Positions 47,928 through 57,483 of a stretch of DNA of 64,000 bases are shown here, in pieces (the stretch's first letter is position 1; each line of letters opens with the position of its first letter). The position numbers were made by a program, and so were the translations under genes. This stretch comes from Paenibacillus sp. RC67 (lineage in GTDB: Bacteria > Bacillota > Bacilli > Paenibacillales > NBRC-103111), in NCBI RefSeq assembly GCF_030020805.1, contig NZ_CP125098.1, positions 1,964,001 through 2,028,000 of the forward strand, read 5' to 3'. Below the pieces are notes generated by a model, which worked only from the letters and a program-made list of their open reading frames with translations, was not told the DNA's origin and did no database searches.

Positions 47928-49524
47928 AATATGTGTAATCGACGACATCAAAAGCACGGTGGAAATGATTGCGACCAAAATTGCTTGGAATACTTACGGG
48001 ATAAAGGTAGCAGGTACAGCCAGAAACGGGGAGGAGGGCTTAGCTCTTATTCAAGATGTGCGTCCTGATATTATTCTCACTGATATCCGTATGCCGCGAA
48101 TGGACGGATTGGAGATGACGCGTCAGATCATCGATCTTCTTCCTGATTGTAAAATCATTATTTTAAGTGCCTATACGGATTTCGAATATGCGAAGAAAGC
48201 GATCCGGCTCGGAGCGTTCGATTTCGTGAAAAAACCTTTTTCAATCCAGGAAATTACCAAGGTCGTCCTAGAAGCGAAGCAAGCATTGGAGAGTGAGTAC
48301 GACAAGCATCAGCGAATACAGAGCATGGAGAAGCAGGTGCAGGAAAGCCTACCGCTATTGAGGCAGGAATATTTCAGCAAATTGCTGCAGTACGAGACCC
48401 GGAGCGATGACGTTCAGCGCTATTGGGAAGAGCTCGACGTCAACATGGATCCGGAAGGCTTTGCGGTTCTTATCATGGAAATCGACCATTTCATGGACAA
48501 GTATGCCACTCAGCCGATTCATGAAATCGAGCTTGTCCGATTCGCGCTGCATAATATTATCGAGGAAACGATTCATAGTGTTACCAGGGGAGTTGTTTTT
48601 CGGGATGGACCGAGCCATTATGCGTGTATTGTAAATTGCAGCAGCCCAGAAGAGGCTAAAAGGCTTGCTGAGGCGTGCTGCCACAATATTGCCGGCAATA
48701 CCCGGTTTACGATTTCAATTGGTATTGGGAAGATGGTCAGCGTCATTCATAAACTTCCAAGCTCTTATAAATCGGCGTTATCCGCATTAGCGTATCATTT
48801 CTATACAGGAGGCAATGGTGCCTTTAGCATTGCGGAGGTGCCACAAGGAGAGGCTCCACTGCCGCTAACACCAGCGTTGGAGCAGGAACTGCTTCATTCG
48901 CTCCGAGCAGGTCATATAGAGAAATCGCTGCAGGAGCTTGAGCGATATTTTGATTCCGTGAATGGCTTAAGGCCCCTGCCTGACCCTCATTATGTGCGCA
49001 GCCTGTATTACGAGCTGGCCTTTGTCATGCTGCGAGTACTATATGAGAAAGTTCCTTTCACTGTGCTTCAGACTTATGACCGTACGATAAGAGATCGCGG
49101 CAGTCAGGAGCCGGATACCAATTACAAATTCCAGCAGCTGCTTAGAGAGCTGTGTGAGGCAGGTTGTACCTGGATTGAGAAAGAACGGGTAAGCGATTCG
49201 GCTCAGCTGATCTATCGGGCAGTGGACTATATTCGGACTCATCTTCATCTGGATTTAACCGTCGATCACTGTGCAAGATACATGAACATTAGTGGTGGAC
49301 ATTTTGCCAACCTGTTTAAGAAAGTAATGGGAAGCACCTTTAATCAATTTGTAACGAATGAGCGGATCGATCGAGCCAAAAGCATGCTGATCGATAATTA
49401 TCAGGTACAGGAGATTGCGCTCTCTCTGGGCTATGAGCATCGACGGTACTTTAGCGAGGTATTCAAAAAGCATACGGGCCAAACACCCTCGGAATTTAAG
49501 GATATGTATCTAGGGCAGAAATGA
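47902..49524 (+). CDS. YesN-like AraC-type response regulator
   Basis: A 540-residue regulator. An N-terminal receiver has CVIDDIKS, phosphoacceptor Asp61 in DIILTDIRMPRMDG and the conserved Lys in DFVKKPF. A central region of about 270 residues follows, then a C-terminal AraC domain (LDLTVDHCARYMNISGGHFANLFKKVMG and IALSLGYEHRRYFSEVFKKHTGQTPSEF). It should activate the importer and enzyme genes downstream when the YesM-like kinase senses glycan fragments. Confidence 0.93.
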   Translation: MSSVSSLFKICVIDDIKSTVEMIATKIAWNTYGIKVAGTARNGEEGLALIQDVRPDIILTDIRMPRMDGLEMTRQIIDLLPDCKIIILSAYTDFEYAKKAIRLGAFDFVKKPFSIQEITKVVLEAKQALESEYDKHQRIQSMEKQVQESLPLLRQEYFSKLLQYETRSDDVQRYWEELDVNMDPEGFAVLIMEIDHFMDKYATQPIHEIELVRFALHNIIEETIHSVTRGVVFRDGPSHYACIVNCSSPEEAKRLAEACCHNIAGNTRFTISIGIGKMVSVIHKLPSSYKSALSALAYHFYTGGNGAFSIAEVPQGEAPLPLTPALEQELLHSLRAGHIEKSLQELERYFDSVNGLRPLPDPHYVRSLYYELAFVMLRVLYEKVPFTVLQTYDRTIRDRGSQEPDTNYKFQQLLRELCEAGCTWIEKERVSDSAQLIYRAVDYIRTHLHLDLTVDHCARYMNISGGHFANLFKKVMGSTFNQFVTNERIDRAKSMLIDNYQVQEIALSLGYEHRRYFSEVFKKHTGQTPSEFKDMYLGQK

Positions 49525-49545
49525 TGGATTTCTGCCCTTATTCTT
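49512..49545 (+). terminator. Attenuating hairpin between regulator and importer
   Basis: AGGGCAGAAAT-GATGG-ATTTCTGCCCT spans the regulator's stop codon and is followed by a weak T-rich tail. It would let only some transcripts read into the importer genes. Confidence 0.55.
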
Positions 49546-49641
49546 TGTTTTGCCACATTATGCGGCTTTCTTGTTTCCACTACAATAAGACCAAGAGCAA
49601 TACATCATTTTATCGACGAGACAGTAGGGGAGGCTGCGTAA

Positions 49642-51015
49642 ATGAAAAAGACAGCAGTAACAGCAATGGGATTAGTGCTATCGATGAGCTTAGCGGCATG
49701 CGGAGGGGGAGCGACGGATACTAAGAATAGCGCTGCCTCTGGTACTAAGCCAGGAGAGAAAACGAAAATTACTTATTGGACCCTCGATCGCCACGACGCA
49801 GATTACATTAAAGAAATGATCGAGAAATTTAACTCGACGAACAAAGACAATATCGAAGTCGAGCTGGTCGTGAAAGCGGACGATTACGCGCAGGCGCTGG
49901 ATTTAGCGTTTGCCGCCGCACAAGCGCCTGACGTGTTCCGGGTGAAGGAAGGCTCGGCGATCCAAACATTTTATAAAAAGGGCTACATGGCGCCAATTGA
50001 CGGTTACTTAACGGATGAGCAGAAGAAGAAATTCCCGGCGATGCCTGATCAAAACCAGTTTGACGGTAAAATGTACAGCCTTCCTAACTACGGAAGCACG
50101 ATGAGGCTCGTATATAATAAAGATTTGTTCGATAAAGCGGGCATAACCAAGCCGCCGACTACATTGGCGGAAATGGTGGACACGGCTAAGAAGCTGACTG
50201 CTGTCGGTAAAGCGACAGGTGCATACGGCTTTGCGCTGCCGTTCAAAAACCCGGCAGGCGCATGGAACCGGTCAGCTCGTGTTATTGCGGAGCTAAGCGG
50301 TTACGGCGGCTTCGGATATGATTTCAAAACAGCGCGCTATGATATGAGCGGGTTTAAAGAAATAACGAAGGCCTTCAAGCAAATGCGCGACGACGGCAGC
50401 ACACTGCCAGGCATGGAAGCGCTTGATATTGATCCGCTAAGGGCACAGTTTGCCGAGGGCAAGATTGGGATGTACTTGTCCTACTCATCCGAGCCTGGGG
50501 TTTATAAAAGCCAGTTCCCGGCCAAGATCAATTGGTCCTCTGCTCCAGCTCCGACGATTGACGGCAATATTAAGGGCGCATCCGGCTTCCTAGGCGGGCA
50601 ATGGCTCGCGATCAGTAAAGATTCGAAGAAGAAGGATGCCGCATGGAAATTCATTAGCTACATGTACGGTGATGACATTTTACAGCCATATCATGAGAAA
50701 GGCTACGGCATTTCCATGGTTCCAACCATTATATCTAAGGCGAAAAAGCCTGAAATCAACGGCATCGAAGGGTTTTTGCCTAACAAATATGACGGCGTCT
50801 GGCCTACTCCGCCGAATGTGAACGTTCAGGGAGCAAAAGCGGAGGATGCGTTGTGGAGATATATTTTGGAGGGCGGAGACTTGGATAAAGTCATTGCCGA
50901 TATTAATAAACGCTACAACGACGCGTTGGACAAAGCGATCTCCTCTGGGGATGTGAAGGTTACACCGGATCCAAGCTTTGATCCTGCGAAGATGCAGGGA
51001 TCGTTCGCCAAATAA
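49642..51015 (+). CDS. CUT1 family solute-binding lipoprotein of the glycan locus
   Basis: A 457-residue family 1 binding protein. The signal peptide ends in the lipobox SLAAC (cysteine near residue 20), with a Gly/Ser/Thr linker. The mature part starts KITYWTLDRHDADYIKEMIEKFN and includes SLPNYGSTMRLVYNKDLFDKAGI and FLGGQWLAISKDSKKKDAAWKFI. AGGGGAGG lies upstream of the ATG. It should capture oligosaccharides freed by the lyase and sulfatase encoded downstream. Confidence 0.93.
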   Translation: MKKTAVTAMGLVLSMSLAACGGGATDTKNSAASGTKPGEKTKITYWTLDRHDADYIKEMIEKFNSTNKDNIEVELVVKADDYAQALDLAFAAAQAPDVFRVKEGSAIQTFYKKGYMAPIDGYLTDEQKKKFPAMPDQNQFDGKMYSLPNYGSTMRLVYNKDLFDKAGITKPPTTLAEMVDTAKKLTAVGKATGAYGFALPFKNPAGAWNRSARVIAELSGYGGFGYDFKTARYDMSGFKEITKAFKQMRDDGSTLPGMEALDIDPLRAQFAEGKIGMYLSYSSEPGVYKSQFPAKINWSSAPAPTIDGNIKGASGFLGGQWLAISKDSKKKDAAWKFISYMYGDDILQPYHEKGYGISMVPTIISKAKKPEINGIEGFLPNKYDGVWPTPPNVNVQGAKAEDALWRYILEGGDLDKVIADINKRYNDALDKAISSGDVKVTPDPSFDPAKMQGSFAK

Positions 51016-51101
51016 ATTGCAAGTCTCGGAGCCTGTCAGTTGTCTGCTGCTGCAGGCTCTGTTTCATCAACAAGAAGGTTGTGGAGGAGGGCTTGAAACG
51101 G

Positions 51102-52001
51102 ATGAAAAAGTGGCGTCTGCAGCTGCCAGGCTATGGGTTTACTTTGCCCAGCTTGATCCTAACGATTGTGTTCGGCGTATACCCGATCGCTTGGGCCATG
51201 CGCTATATGTTCTACGATTATAAAGGCTACGGGAAGGAACGGTTCGTCGGTCTGGACAATTTCACTCAGCTCTTGAACGATCATGCTTATTGGGATTCGG
51301 TGGTGAACACCTTTGTCTACGCAGGCGGAAAGCTGATTATTACACTGCCGCTCTCCTTGATCCTGGCTGTCATTTTGAATAAAGGTCTGCGAGGGAAGCA
51401 TTGGCTTAGAGCGATTTATTTTATGCCCACTATTGTAAGCACCTCTGTCATCTCGATCGTGTTTTTCATCATTTTCAATTCCTATAACGGAATATTGAAT
51501 CAATTTTTGCTCCGGTTTCATATGGTTTCTAAAAGCATTGATTGGCTGGGACCCGAGCACGCGATGCTAAGTGTTGTCATCATTGCGGTGTGGGGCGCTG
51601 TGGGCAATTATATGCTGCTGTTTATCGCTGGCTTGCAAAACATTCCGGACGATGTGTATGAGAGCGCATCATTGGATGGAGCTAACGCCGTGCAAAAGTT
51701 TTGGTACATCACGATTCCTATGCTGGGTCCAGTGCTTCAAATGGTCATTATGCTGGCTATTATTAATTCATTAAAAGGCTACGAGAGTATTATGGTATTA
51801 ACCGAAGGCGGGCCTATAGCCAAGACGGAAGTCATGTATCTGTACGTGTATAAGCTGTTTTTCCCGCTGGCGACTTCAGGCTCGTCCATGGAGCAGCAGA
51901 TCGGCTACGGCAGTGCCGTCGGCTTTGTTACGGCTATCATCGTTGGTTTTATTACGCTTATCTATTTCTATGCATCCAAACGGATCAATAGGGTGTTTTA
52001 G
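51102..52001 (+). CDS. ABC transporter permease, MalF-like (glycan locus)
   Basis: About 299 residues with six membrane segments and the EAA loop ESASLDGANAVQKFWYITIP. ATG 51102 is chosen; TTG 51093 directly after GGAGGAGGGC is a fair alternative. It pairs with the next permease, and there is no ATPase in this locus. Confidence 0.92.
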   Translation: MKKWRLQLPGYGFTLPSLILTIVFGVYPIAWAMRYMFYDYKGYGKERFVGLDNFTQLLNDHAYWDSVVNTFVYAGGKLIITLPLSLILAVILNKGLRGKHWLRAIYFMPTIVSTSVISIVFFIIFNSYNGILNQFLLRFHMVSKSIDWLGPEHAMLSVVIIAVWGAVGNYMLLFIAGLQNIPDDVYESASLDGANAVQKFWYITIPMLGPVLQMVIMLAIINSLKGYESIMVLTEGGPIAKTEVMYLYVYKLFFPLATSGSSMEQQIGYGSAVGFVTAIIVGFITLIYFYASKRINRVF

Positions 52002-52039
52002 CTTGATGCTTGCGATAAGCCGAAACTTACAGGGGGTAG

Positions 52040-52927
52040 ATGAAAGGAATGACAACGGAAACCGCAAAGCTTAAACCGACGTTCCCGGCTTGGTCGATCG
52101 GATCAACTGTACGAAATGCATTGCTGTGGATCTTTCTTATTTTGATTGCTGGGTTAACTTTATTTCCTATAGTGATGGCTTTTCTAGGCTCCTTTAAGTC
52201 CAATGCGGAGCTAACGGGAGGAGCCACGATTTTCCCTGAAGTATGGCATTTCAGTAACTATGCCGAGGTATGGGAGCAAGCACATTTCTCTACGTATACT
52301 TGGAACAGCCTGTTTATTAGTATTGTAACTACTGTCGGAACGTTAATCGTAGCTTCGATGGCCGCCTATGCTGTGGATCGGCTGAGTTTTGCAGGCAAGA
52401 GCCTCTATGTAGCCATTCAGGCTTCAACTATGTTTGTCTCTATTGGTGCGGTGGTGCTGCGCCCGCAGTTCGAGCTGATGGTCAAGCTGCAGATGCATAC
52501 TTCTCTATGGGGCGTTATACTTATTATGGTAAGCGGTCATGCCTATATTTTTTTCATTCTGCTCAGCTTCGTTAAAGCGATCCCGAAGGAGCTTGACGAA
52601 GCGGCAATGATAGACGGCTGCTCTAAAATGTGGATATACACCCGTATTATATTTCCTTTACTGAAGCCGGGACTTGGTGTTGCAGCCTTGTTCACCTTTC
52701 GTCATGCTTGGAATGAGTACATATTGCCGCTTGTGTTCACGATGAGCCAGCCGAAGCTTCAGACATTAACGGTCGGTCTGGCTGGTCTTCGCTACGGCAT
52801 TGCATCGGCGGCGCAGACACATTATATGATGGCTGGAGCGTGCTTATCGATACTGCCTTTATTAATTGTGTATGTGTTGGCGAACAAGTCATTTATGCAG
52901 GTAACCTCCGGCTCCATCAAGGGCTGA
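52040..52927 (+). CDS. ABC transporter permease, MalG-like (glycan locus)
   Basis: A 295-residue permease with the EAA loop EAAMIDGCSKMWIYTRIIFP and LLSFVKAIPKELD before it. The start ATG follows AGGGGG; a second in-frame ATG lies nine bases later. It completes the importer of the glycan locus. A partial cre-like AAGCGCTTAC lies just after its stop (52931-52940). Confidence 0.92.
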   Translation: MKGMTTETAKLKPTFPAWSIGSTVRNALLWIFLILIAGLTLFPIVMAFLGSFKSNAELTGGATIFPEVWHFSNYAEVWEQAHFSTYTWNSLFISIVTTVGTLIVASMAAYAVDRLSFAGKSLYVAIQASTMFVSIGAVVLRPQFELMVKLQMHTSLWGVILIMVSGHAYIFFILLSFVKAIPKELDEAAMIDGCSKMWIYTRIIFPLLKPGLGVAALFTFRHAWNEYILPLVFTMSQPKLQTLTVGLAGLRYGIASAAQTHYMMAGACLSILPLLIVYVLANKSFMQVTSGSIKG

Positions 52928-52970
52928 TTCAAGCGCTTACCCATTACTTCAGTGAAAGAAGGACGAAGTC

Positions 52971-55158
52971 ATGAATGCTTACCGATTGGAAAAGCTGCTG
53001 CGCAACGCTGCCGATCCTTCGTTTCTGAAAGCGACCGATAAGCTGAGAGCATGGGCTCAAACGGCAAGGGAAATTGATTATATGATCACGGAGCATGAAT
53101 ATGGCAATTGGTCCCATAATTATTATTGCCACCAAGACGGGACACCGCTCAAGTTTGATTGGACCCGTCCTAGGCAGCATATTTGTCCAGTGTGCTTCAA
53201 GGAATGGAACGGGGGAGCTTTTTGACGCCGCTTGGGTTACGCTGGCTCATTCCAAGCTTGGACTTGGAATGAAGCATCTCTCCGTTCTCAGCTTCATCGA
53301 GGATACCACGGAGGATGTGAATAAGGTCAAGCAGGTTTTGCTTGATTATGCTCACTGGTATGCAGGGTATGAGGTTCACGGCGATATTCCTTATAACGGT
53401 CCGGGCAAGCTGTTTGCCCAAACGTTGGATGAAGCTCATTGGATCATTGATTTATGCTACGCCTACAGTTTCGTAAAGGGCAAATTGACCAAGCAAGAGA
53501 AGCAGCAGATCGATCGGGGGCTCCTTATCCCTTGTGCCGAGTTTCTTATCGATCATAAAGAACAGCAGCTGCATAATCATGCCGTGCTTATTACTTCAGC
53601 GATAGGGATGCTTGGGTTTCTGTTAGGCGATGAACGGATTCATCTGGCGGGTCTGGCGGGCCCTTACGGTCTGCTGGATCAAATCGATCGAGGCGTTCTT
53701 AAAGACGGTATGTGGTATGAAGGGAATTTTCACTATCATTTTTACGGCTATCATTCACTCCTCCAGTACTGTATTTTGGTGGAGGGCACATCGTGGGACT
53801 TGAGAGCTCACCCGGCACTCAAAAAAATGTTCGATTTTCCGCTTCACTATATATTACCAGATGGCTCTTTACCGAGCATGAATGACGCAAGCTCCAAGAT
53901 GAGTATCCCAACGCTAGCTCCGTATTATGAATTGGCTTACGATTGGTATGGAGACTCACGATATCGAGATCTGTTAAGGCTGGCTTATGGAATGAAGTCG
54001 GAGCAGGCCAGTCTGATCTCAGAAGAAAAGGTCGTACCTTCATATACTGCCGCTCCAGCAGAGCGATCCTCCATGGAAGCCTTATGGTTTGGAATGGAAT
54101 TGAACGATGTGGATTCGTGTGGGGAACAGCTATCCAGTAAGTCAATGACAGAGAGCGTCTCTCTCAAGCAGCTCATGGCTGCCGACAGCTCCTCGGATAT
54201 TAGCGGGTTGACGAAGCTTGTGAACGCCAAAGGGTGGCATCTGCTTGTTAAACACAGTACATTCGGGGGCGAGCATGATCACATGGATCGTCTCGGCCTT
54301 TCGTTCGGAGCCGGAAATGAGCCGCTTTTTGCCGACCCAGGGACTACAGCTTATGGAGTGCCGGCGCACTATGGCTGGTTCAAGCATACGTACTCCCACA
54401 ACACGGTAAGCCTGAACGGGAAGGATCAGCCTCCTGCCGACGGTCAACGTTTGGAGTACGGCAGGGAGACGTGGGGTTCATGGGTGGAAAGTGCTGTGGA
54501 GTGGGATCATGAGCAATATCGTATGAAGGACTCCATCCTTTTGCCTGCAGAAATGTGCCCGTGGGACGATGAGGCTTATCGTGGCTCTACGATTCGAAGA
54601 ATCAACGTATTGACCGATCATGTGCTGCTAGATATCGTCAAGGTATTCGTCCCCGACATACGGGACATCGATTTGCTGTATCACATCCATGGACGTATGG
54701 ATGAGGTTGAGGCATGGCAGCCATTCGCATCCCCTGTGAGCGCTTTGGATCAGCAGTGGTTTCAAAACCCAAAGTATAAACCATTCGATCCTGAGGAAGT
54801 CTTGATGTGGCAAATGAGAACAGGAAGACTCCTGCAAGCGGGCTGGTGTTCGGAGCCATCTTTGCTTATCACGGCAGCAACACCTGATAATCCTCCGAAC
54901 CAATTAAGACAGTCTCTCATTCAACGAATTCGTGGACCAAAAGAAAGAGACGTTGTGTTCGTTCACGCGTTTGCTTATTGCGCCAATTACAATGGGGGAA
55001 AAGCAAGTGAGTCGGCAGCAGAGTTCGATCTGCAGTTAAATGTACAGTACGGTGATGAAGGTAGGTTACGGATTGGTGTAGAAACGGAAGCTGCCCAGTA
55101 TGACTGGAGCTTGGATTGGACGGAAGGTAAAGCCAAGTTTATCGAATCTTCTTCTTAA
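52971..55158 (+). pseudogene. Heparinase II/III-type polysaccharide lyase, frameshifted
   Basis: Two overlapping frames make one lyase of about 728 residues. Frame one (52971-53225) gives 84 residues with WSHNYYC, TPLKFDW and HICPVCFKEWNGG. Frame two continues GELFDAAWVTLAHSK and runs to 55158. It carries the catalytic-domain landmarks STFGGEHDHMDRLGLSFG, PLFADPGTTAYG and HTYSHNTVSLNGKDQ. The break is at the G5 run 53211-53215; four G would restore N-G-E-L-F-D. The two-cysteine N-terminal motif followed by G..D.AW is typical of oligo-uronide lyases. Either the gene is broken, or the extra G is a sequencing error or a recoding site. The lyase would cut acidic polysaccharide, possibly a glycosaminoglycan. 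Confidence 0.85.
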
Positions 55159-55171
55159 AGGAGCTGTTGAG

Positions 55172-56638
55172 ATGCAGCCGAATATTTTGCTCATATCGGT
55201 AGATCAGATGCGGGGAGATTGCTTGAGCATTCTGGATCATCCAGTAGTGGATACACCGAATCTGGATCAGTTGGCTAGGCAAGGCGTGCTGTTTCGCAAT
55301 GCCTACTCGGCAACGCCCAGCTGTATTCCAGCTCGAGCAGCCATGCTGACAGGAATGAGCCAGCATAACCACGGGAGGGTAGGTTATCAGGATCAGGTGC
55401 CGTGGAATTACACGGATACGCTTCCTGCTGTGCTGGCGCAAAATGGCTATCATACACAATGTGTGGGCAAAATGCATGTTTATCCTGCACGCAATCTATG
55501 CGGCTTTCACAATGTGGTGATGCACGACGGCTATTTACATCATAATCGGTATAAAACAAAGAATACCATTGCGGAGTCCTTCGACAGCTGCGATGATTAC
55601 TTGCCCTGGCTTCGCGAGCGGGCGGGGGCCAGCTGCGATTTGTTGGACCTTGGGCTTGACTGTAATGCGTCGACCGTAGCCTGTCCATGGCATTTGCCGG
55701 AGGCGCTGCACCCAACCAATTGGGTGGTGACGCAGTCGATCGACTTTTTGCGCAGACGTGATCCGCGCAAGCCGTATTTCTTAAGTATGTCCTTCGTACG
55801 GCCTCATCCGCCGTTCGATCCCCCTCAAGCATTCTTGGATATGTATCTGGATGCAGATATTCCGGAGCCGGTTGTAGGTGATTGGGCGGAAGCCGAAGAC
55901 ACGGAGAGATTCGGTTTAAATCCGATTACTAACAAAGGAATCGTTCCGAAGAACAGACTTAGAAGGGCTCAGGCTGCCTATTATGCTCTTATTACTCATA
56001 TCGATCATCAGATCGGCCGCTTCTTACAAGCCATGGTCGAATACGGTGTTCATAACAATACGATCATTCTATTCACATCGGATCACGGCGAGCTTCTTGG
56101 AGATCATCATTTATTCCGCAAAGCGCTCCCCTATGAAGGAAGTGCCAAGGTTCCATTCCTATTGTCCGATCCGGGGAACATGCTGAATTTGAAGCATAAT
56201 ACGACGAACGAGCAGGTTATAGAAATTAGAGATATCATGCCGACATTGCTGGACGTCGCAGGCGCTTCTATTCCGCAGAGCGTTGACGGCTTGAGTTTGC
56301 TTCCTTTGGCAAGAGGAGAACAGGCTCCATGGCGCGAGTTCATTCACGGGGAGCATGAGGGTAAGGACATGTCGAATCATTACATAACGGACGGGAAACA
56401 GAAGTATATATGGTTCTCGCAAACCGGTCGTGAACAGCTGTTTGATCTACAACAGGACCCTCAGGAAATGAATAATAGGGTCGATGATCCTAGGTACAGA
56501 ACGAGCCTGGAAAGTTGGAGAGAGCGTCTGGCAGTGGAGTTGGCGGATCGTGAGGAAGGCTACAGCGACGGAAAGCAGCTCATGGTCGGCCGTCCAGCGC
56601 AGACGGTATTGAAGAGGTCATTTGCAGAAGCTACATAA
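55172..56638 (+). CDS. Cys-type sulfatase of the alkaline phosphatase superfamily
   Basis: A 488-residue sulfatase. The signature CIPARAAMLTG has Cys51, which would be turned into formylglycine. Metal-site motifs are LLISVDQMRGD at the start and FTSDHGELLGDHHLFRK around residue 310. GKMHVYPARN and FLSMSFVRPHPPFDPP are also typical. There is no signal peptide, so it acts in the cytoplasm on imported sugars. The start ATG 55172 follows AAAGGAG nine bases upstream, 13 bases after the lyase. No maturase gene (FGE or anSME) is in the window. Confidence 0.95.
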   Translation: MQPNILLISVDQMRGDCLSILDHPVVDTPNLDQLARQGVLFRNAYSATPSCIPARAAMLTGMSQHNHGRVGYQDQVPWNYTDTLPAVLAQNGYHTQCVGKMHVYPARNLCGFHNVVMHDGYLHHNRYKTKNTIAESFDSCDDYLPWLRERAGASCDLLDLGLDCNASTVACPWHLPEALHPTNWVVTQSIDFLRRRDPRKPYFLSMSFVRPHPPFDPPQAFLDMYLDADIPEPVVGDWAEAEDTERFGLNPITNKGIVPKNRLRRAQAAYYALITHIDHQIGRFLQAMVEYGVHNNTIILFTSDHGELLGDHHLFRKALPYEGSAKVPFLLSDPGNMLNLKHNTTNEQVIEIRDIMPTLLDVAGASIPQSVDGLSLLPLARGEQAPWREFIHGEHEGKDMSNHYITDGKQKYIWFSQTGREQLFDLQQDPQEMNNRVDDPRYRTSLESWRERLAVELADREEGYSDGKQLMVGRPAQTVLKRSFAEAT

Positions 56639-56649
56639 AAATAATTAAC

Positions 56650-56680
56650 AAAAGCACTGGATGCAGATCCGGTGCTTTTG
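56650..56680 (+). terminator. Rho-independent terminator after the sulfatase
   Basis: AAAAGCACTGGAT-GCAG-ATCCGGTGCTTTTG. It closes the transcript from the regulator or importer genes through the sulfatase. No promoter stands out in the 140 bases before the next gene. Confidence 0.85.
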
Positions 56681-56821
56681 TTCGTTAAAAAGGCAGACTC
56701 CTTTTTACTTGTGGAAAAGCACGAACAGGGCAAGAGCGGAATACAAGTATAAAATCGGTAAACATTATAAGTTTTACTTATGCATTTCCAAAGAAAAGTT
56801 GATTAATGGAGGTTAGGCAGC

Positions 56822-57313
56822 ATGAAACTACTTGAATCCGTCAAGCAAGCGTTTCAGCATGTAGTGGCACCATCAGGTCATGAATTGAGAAGATCCATCG
56901 AGCAATTGAAACTAGATCCTCAAGAGGTGGCATCGTATGTGACGGAGCCTGCTCTATTACCCTATGGAAGAAGAGTACTGTTCCAGTCGGCGCATGTTGA
57001 GGTGATCCTGATCCATCTGCCTTCAGGACATGAAACCTATATTCATGACCACGGAGAGTCCATCGGCTGCGCGTTCGTGCTTGAGGGGGAGTTGACGAAT
57101 AAGCAGTATTGGTTAGATAAGGAAGGCTACGCCTACGAATGCGGAGAGGCTGTGCTTGGCCCGTCTCAATTTCTGTTTGCTCCGAAAGGTCAGATCCATC
57201 AAATGTGCAACTACGGCACACAAAGAGTTATTACTCTGCACGCCTATACTCCTGCCATGAAGGATACGAAGGTGTATTACCAATACGAGCAAGTGCTGGA
57301 TTACGTTATTTAG
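56822..57313 (+). CDS. Cysteine dioxygenase
   Basis: A 163-residue cupin of the cysteine dioxygenase family, like Bacillus YubC. It has ALLPYGRRVLF with the carboxylate-binding Arg, the iron ligands HDHGESIG (His75, His77), VLEGELTNKQY, and the third ligand in KGQIHQMCN (His126). The enzyme oxidises cysteine to cysteine sulfinate in the cytoplasm. ATGGAGG lies upstream of the start. It stands between terminators, so it is probably a single-gene unit. Its place beside a sulfatase may be chance or may reflect sulfur handling. Confidence 0.88.
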   Translation: MKLLESVKQAFQHVVAPSGHELRRSIEQLKLDPQEVASYVTEPALLPYGRRVLFQSAHVEVILIHLPSGHETYIHDHGESIGCAFVLEGELTNKQYWLDKEGYAYECGEAVLGPSQFLFAPKGQIHQMCNYGTQRVITLHAYTPAMKDTKVYYQYEQVLDYVI

Positions 57314-57343
57314 GATGCCGTTTATGGGTTAAGCCAGTATTAC

Positions 57344-57366
57344 AACGCCGCAAGGCGTTTTTCTTT
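57344..57366 (+). terminator. Rho-independent terminator after the cysteine dioxygenase
   Basis: AACGCC-GCAA-GGCGTT followed by TTTCTTTTT. Confidence 0.8.
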
Positions 57367-57483
57367 TTGCCCAACAACCAAAGGCTCCTGGGACAGAAGG
57401 GGTTTAGCAATGACGAATAGAATTATGAATGGGAATTGGTCAATTTTAGCAAGGGTTGACGTTCTACGAAAGGGGGATTAACA

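Noticed and set aside
52931..52940. AAGCGCTTAC as a full cre site inside the glycan operon
   Set aside because: Only the centre matches; the flanking TG and CA positions fail, so it was mentioned only as a partial match.
53095..53214. The start of the second lyase frame at 53095 as a real N-terminus
   Set aside because: Its first 40 residues do not resemble a lyase, while the overlapping frame does; the join at the G5 run explains both.
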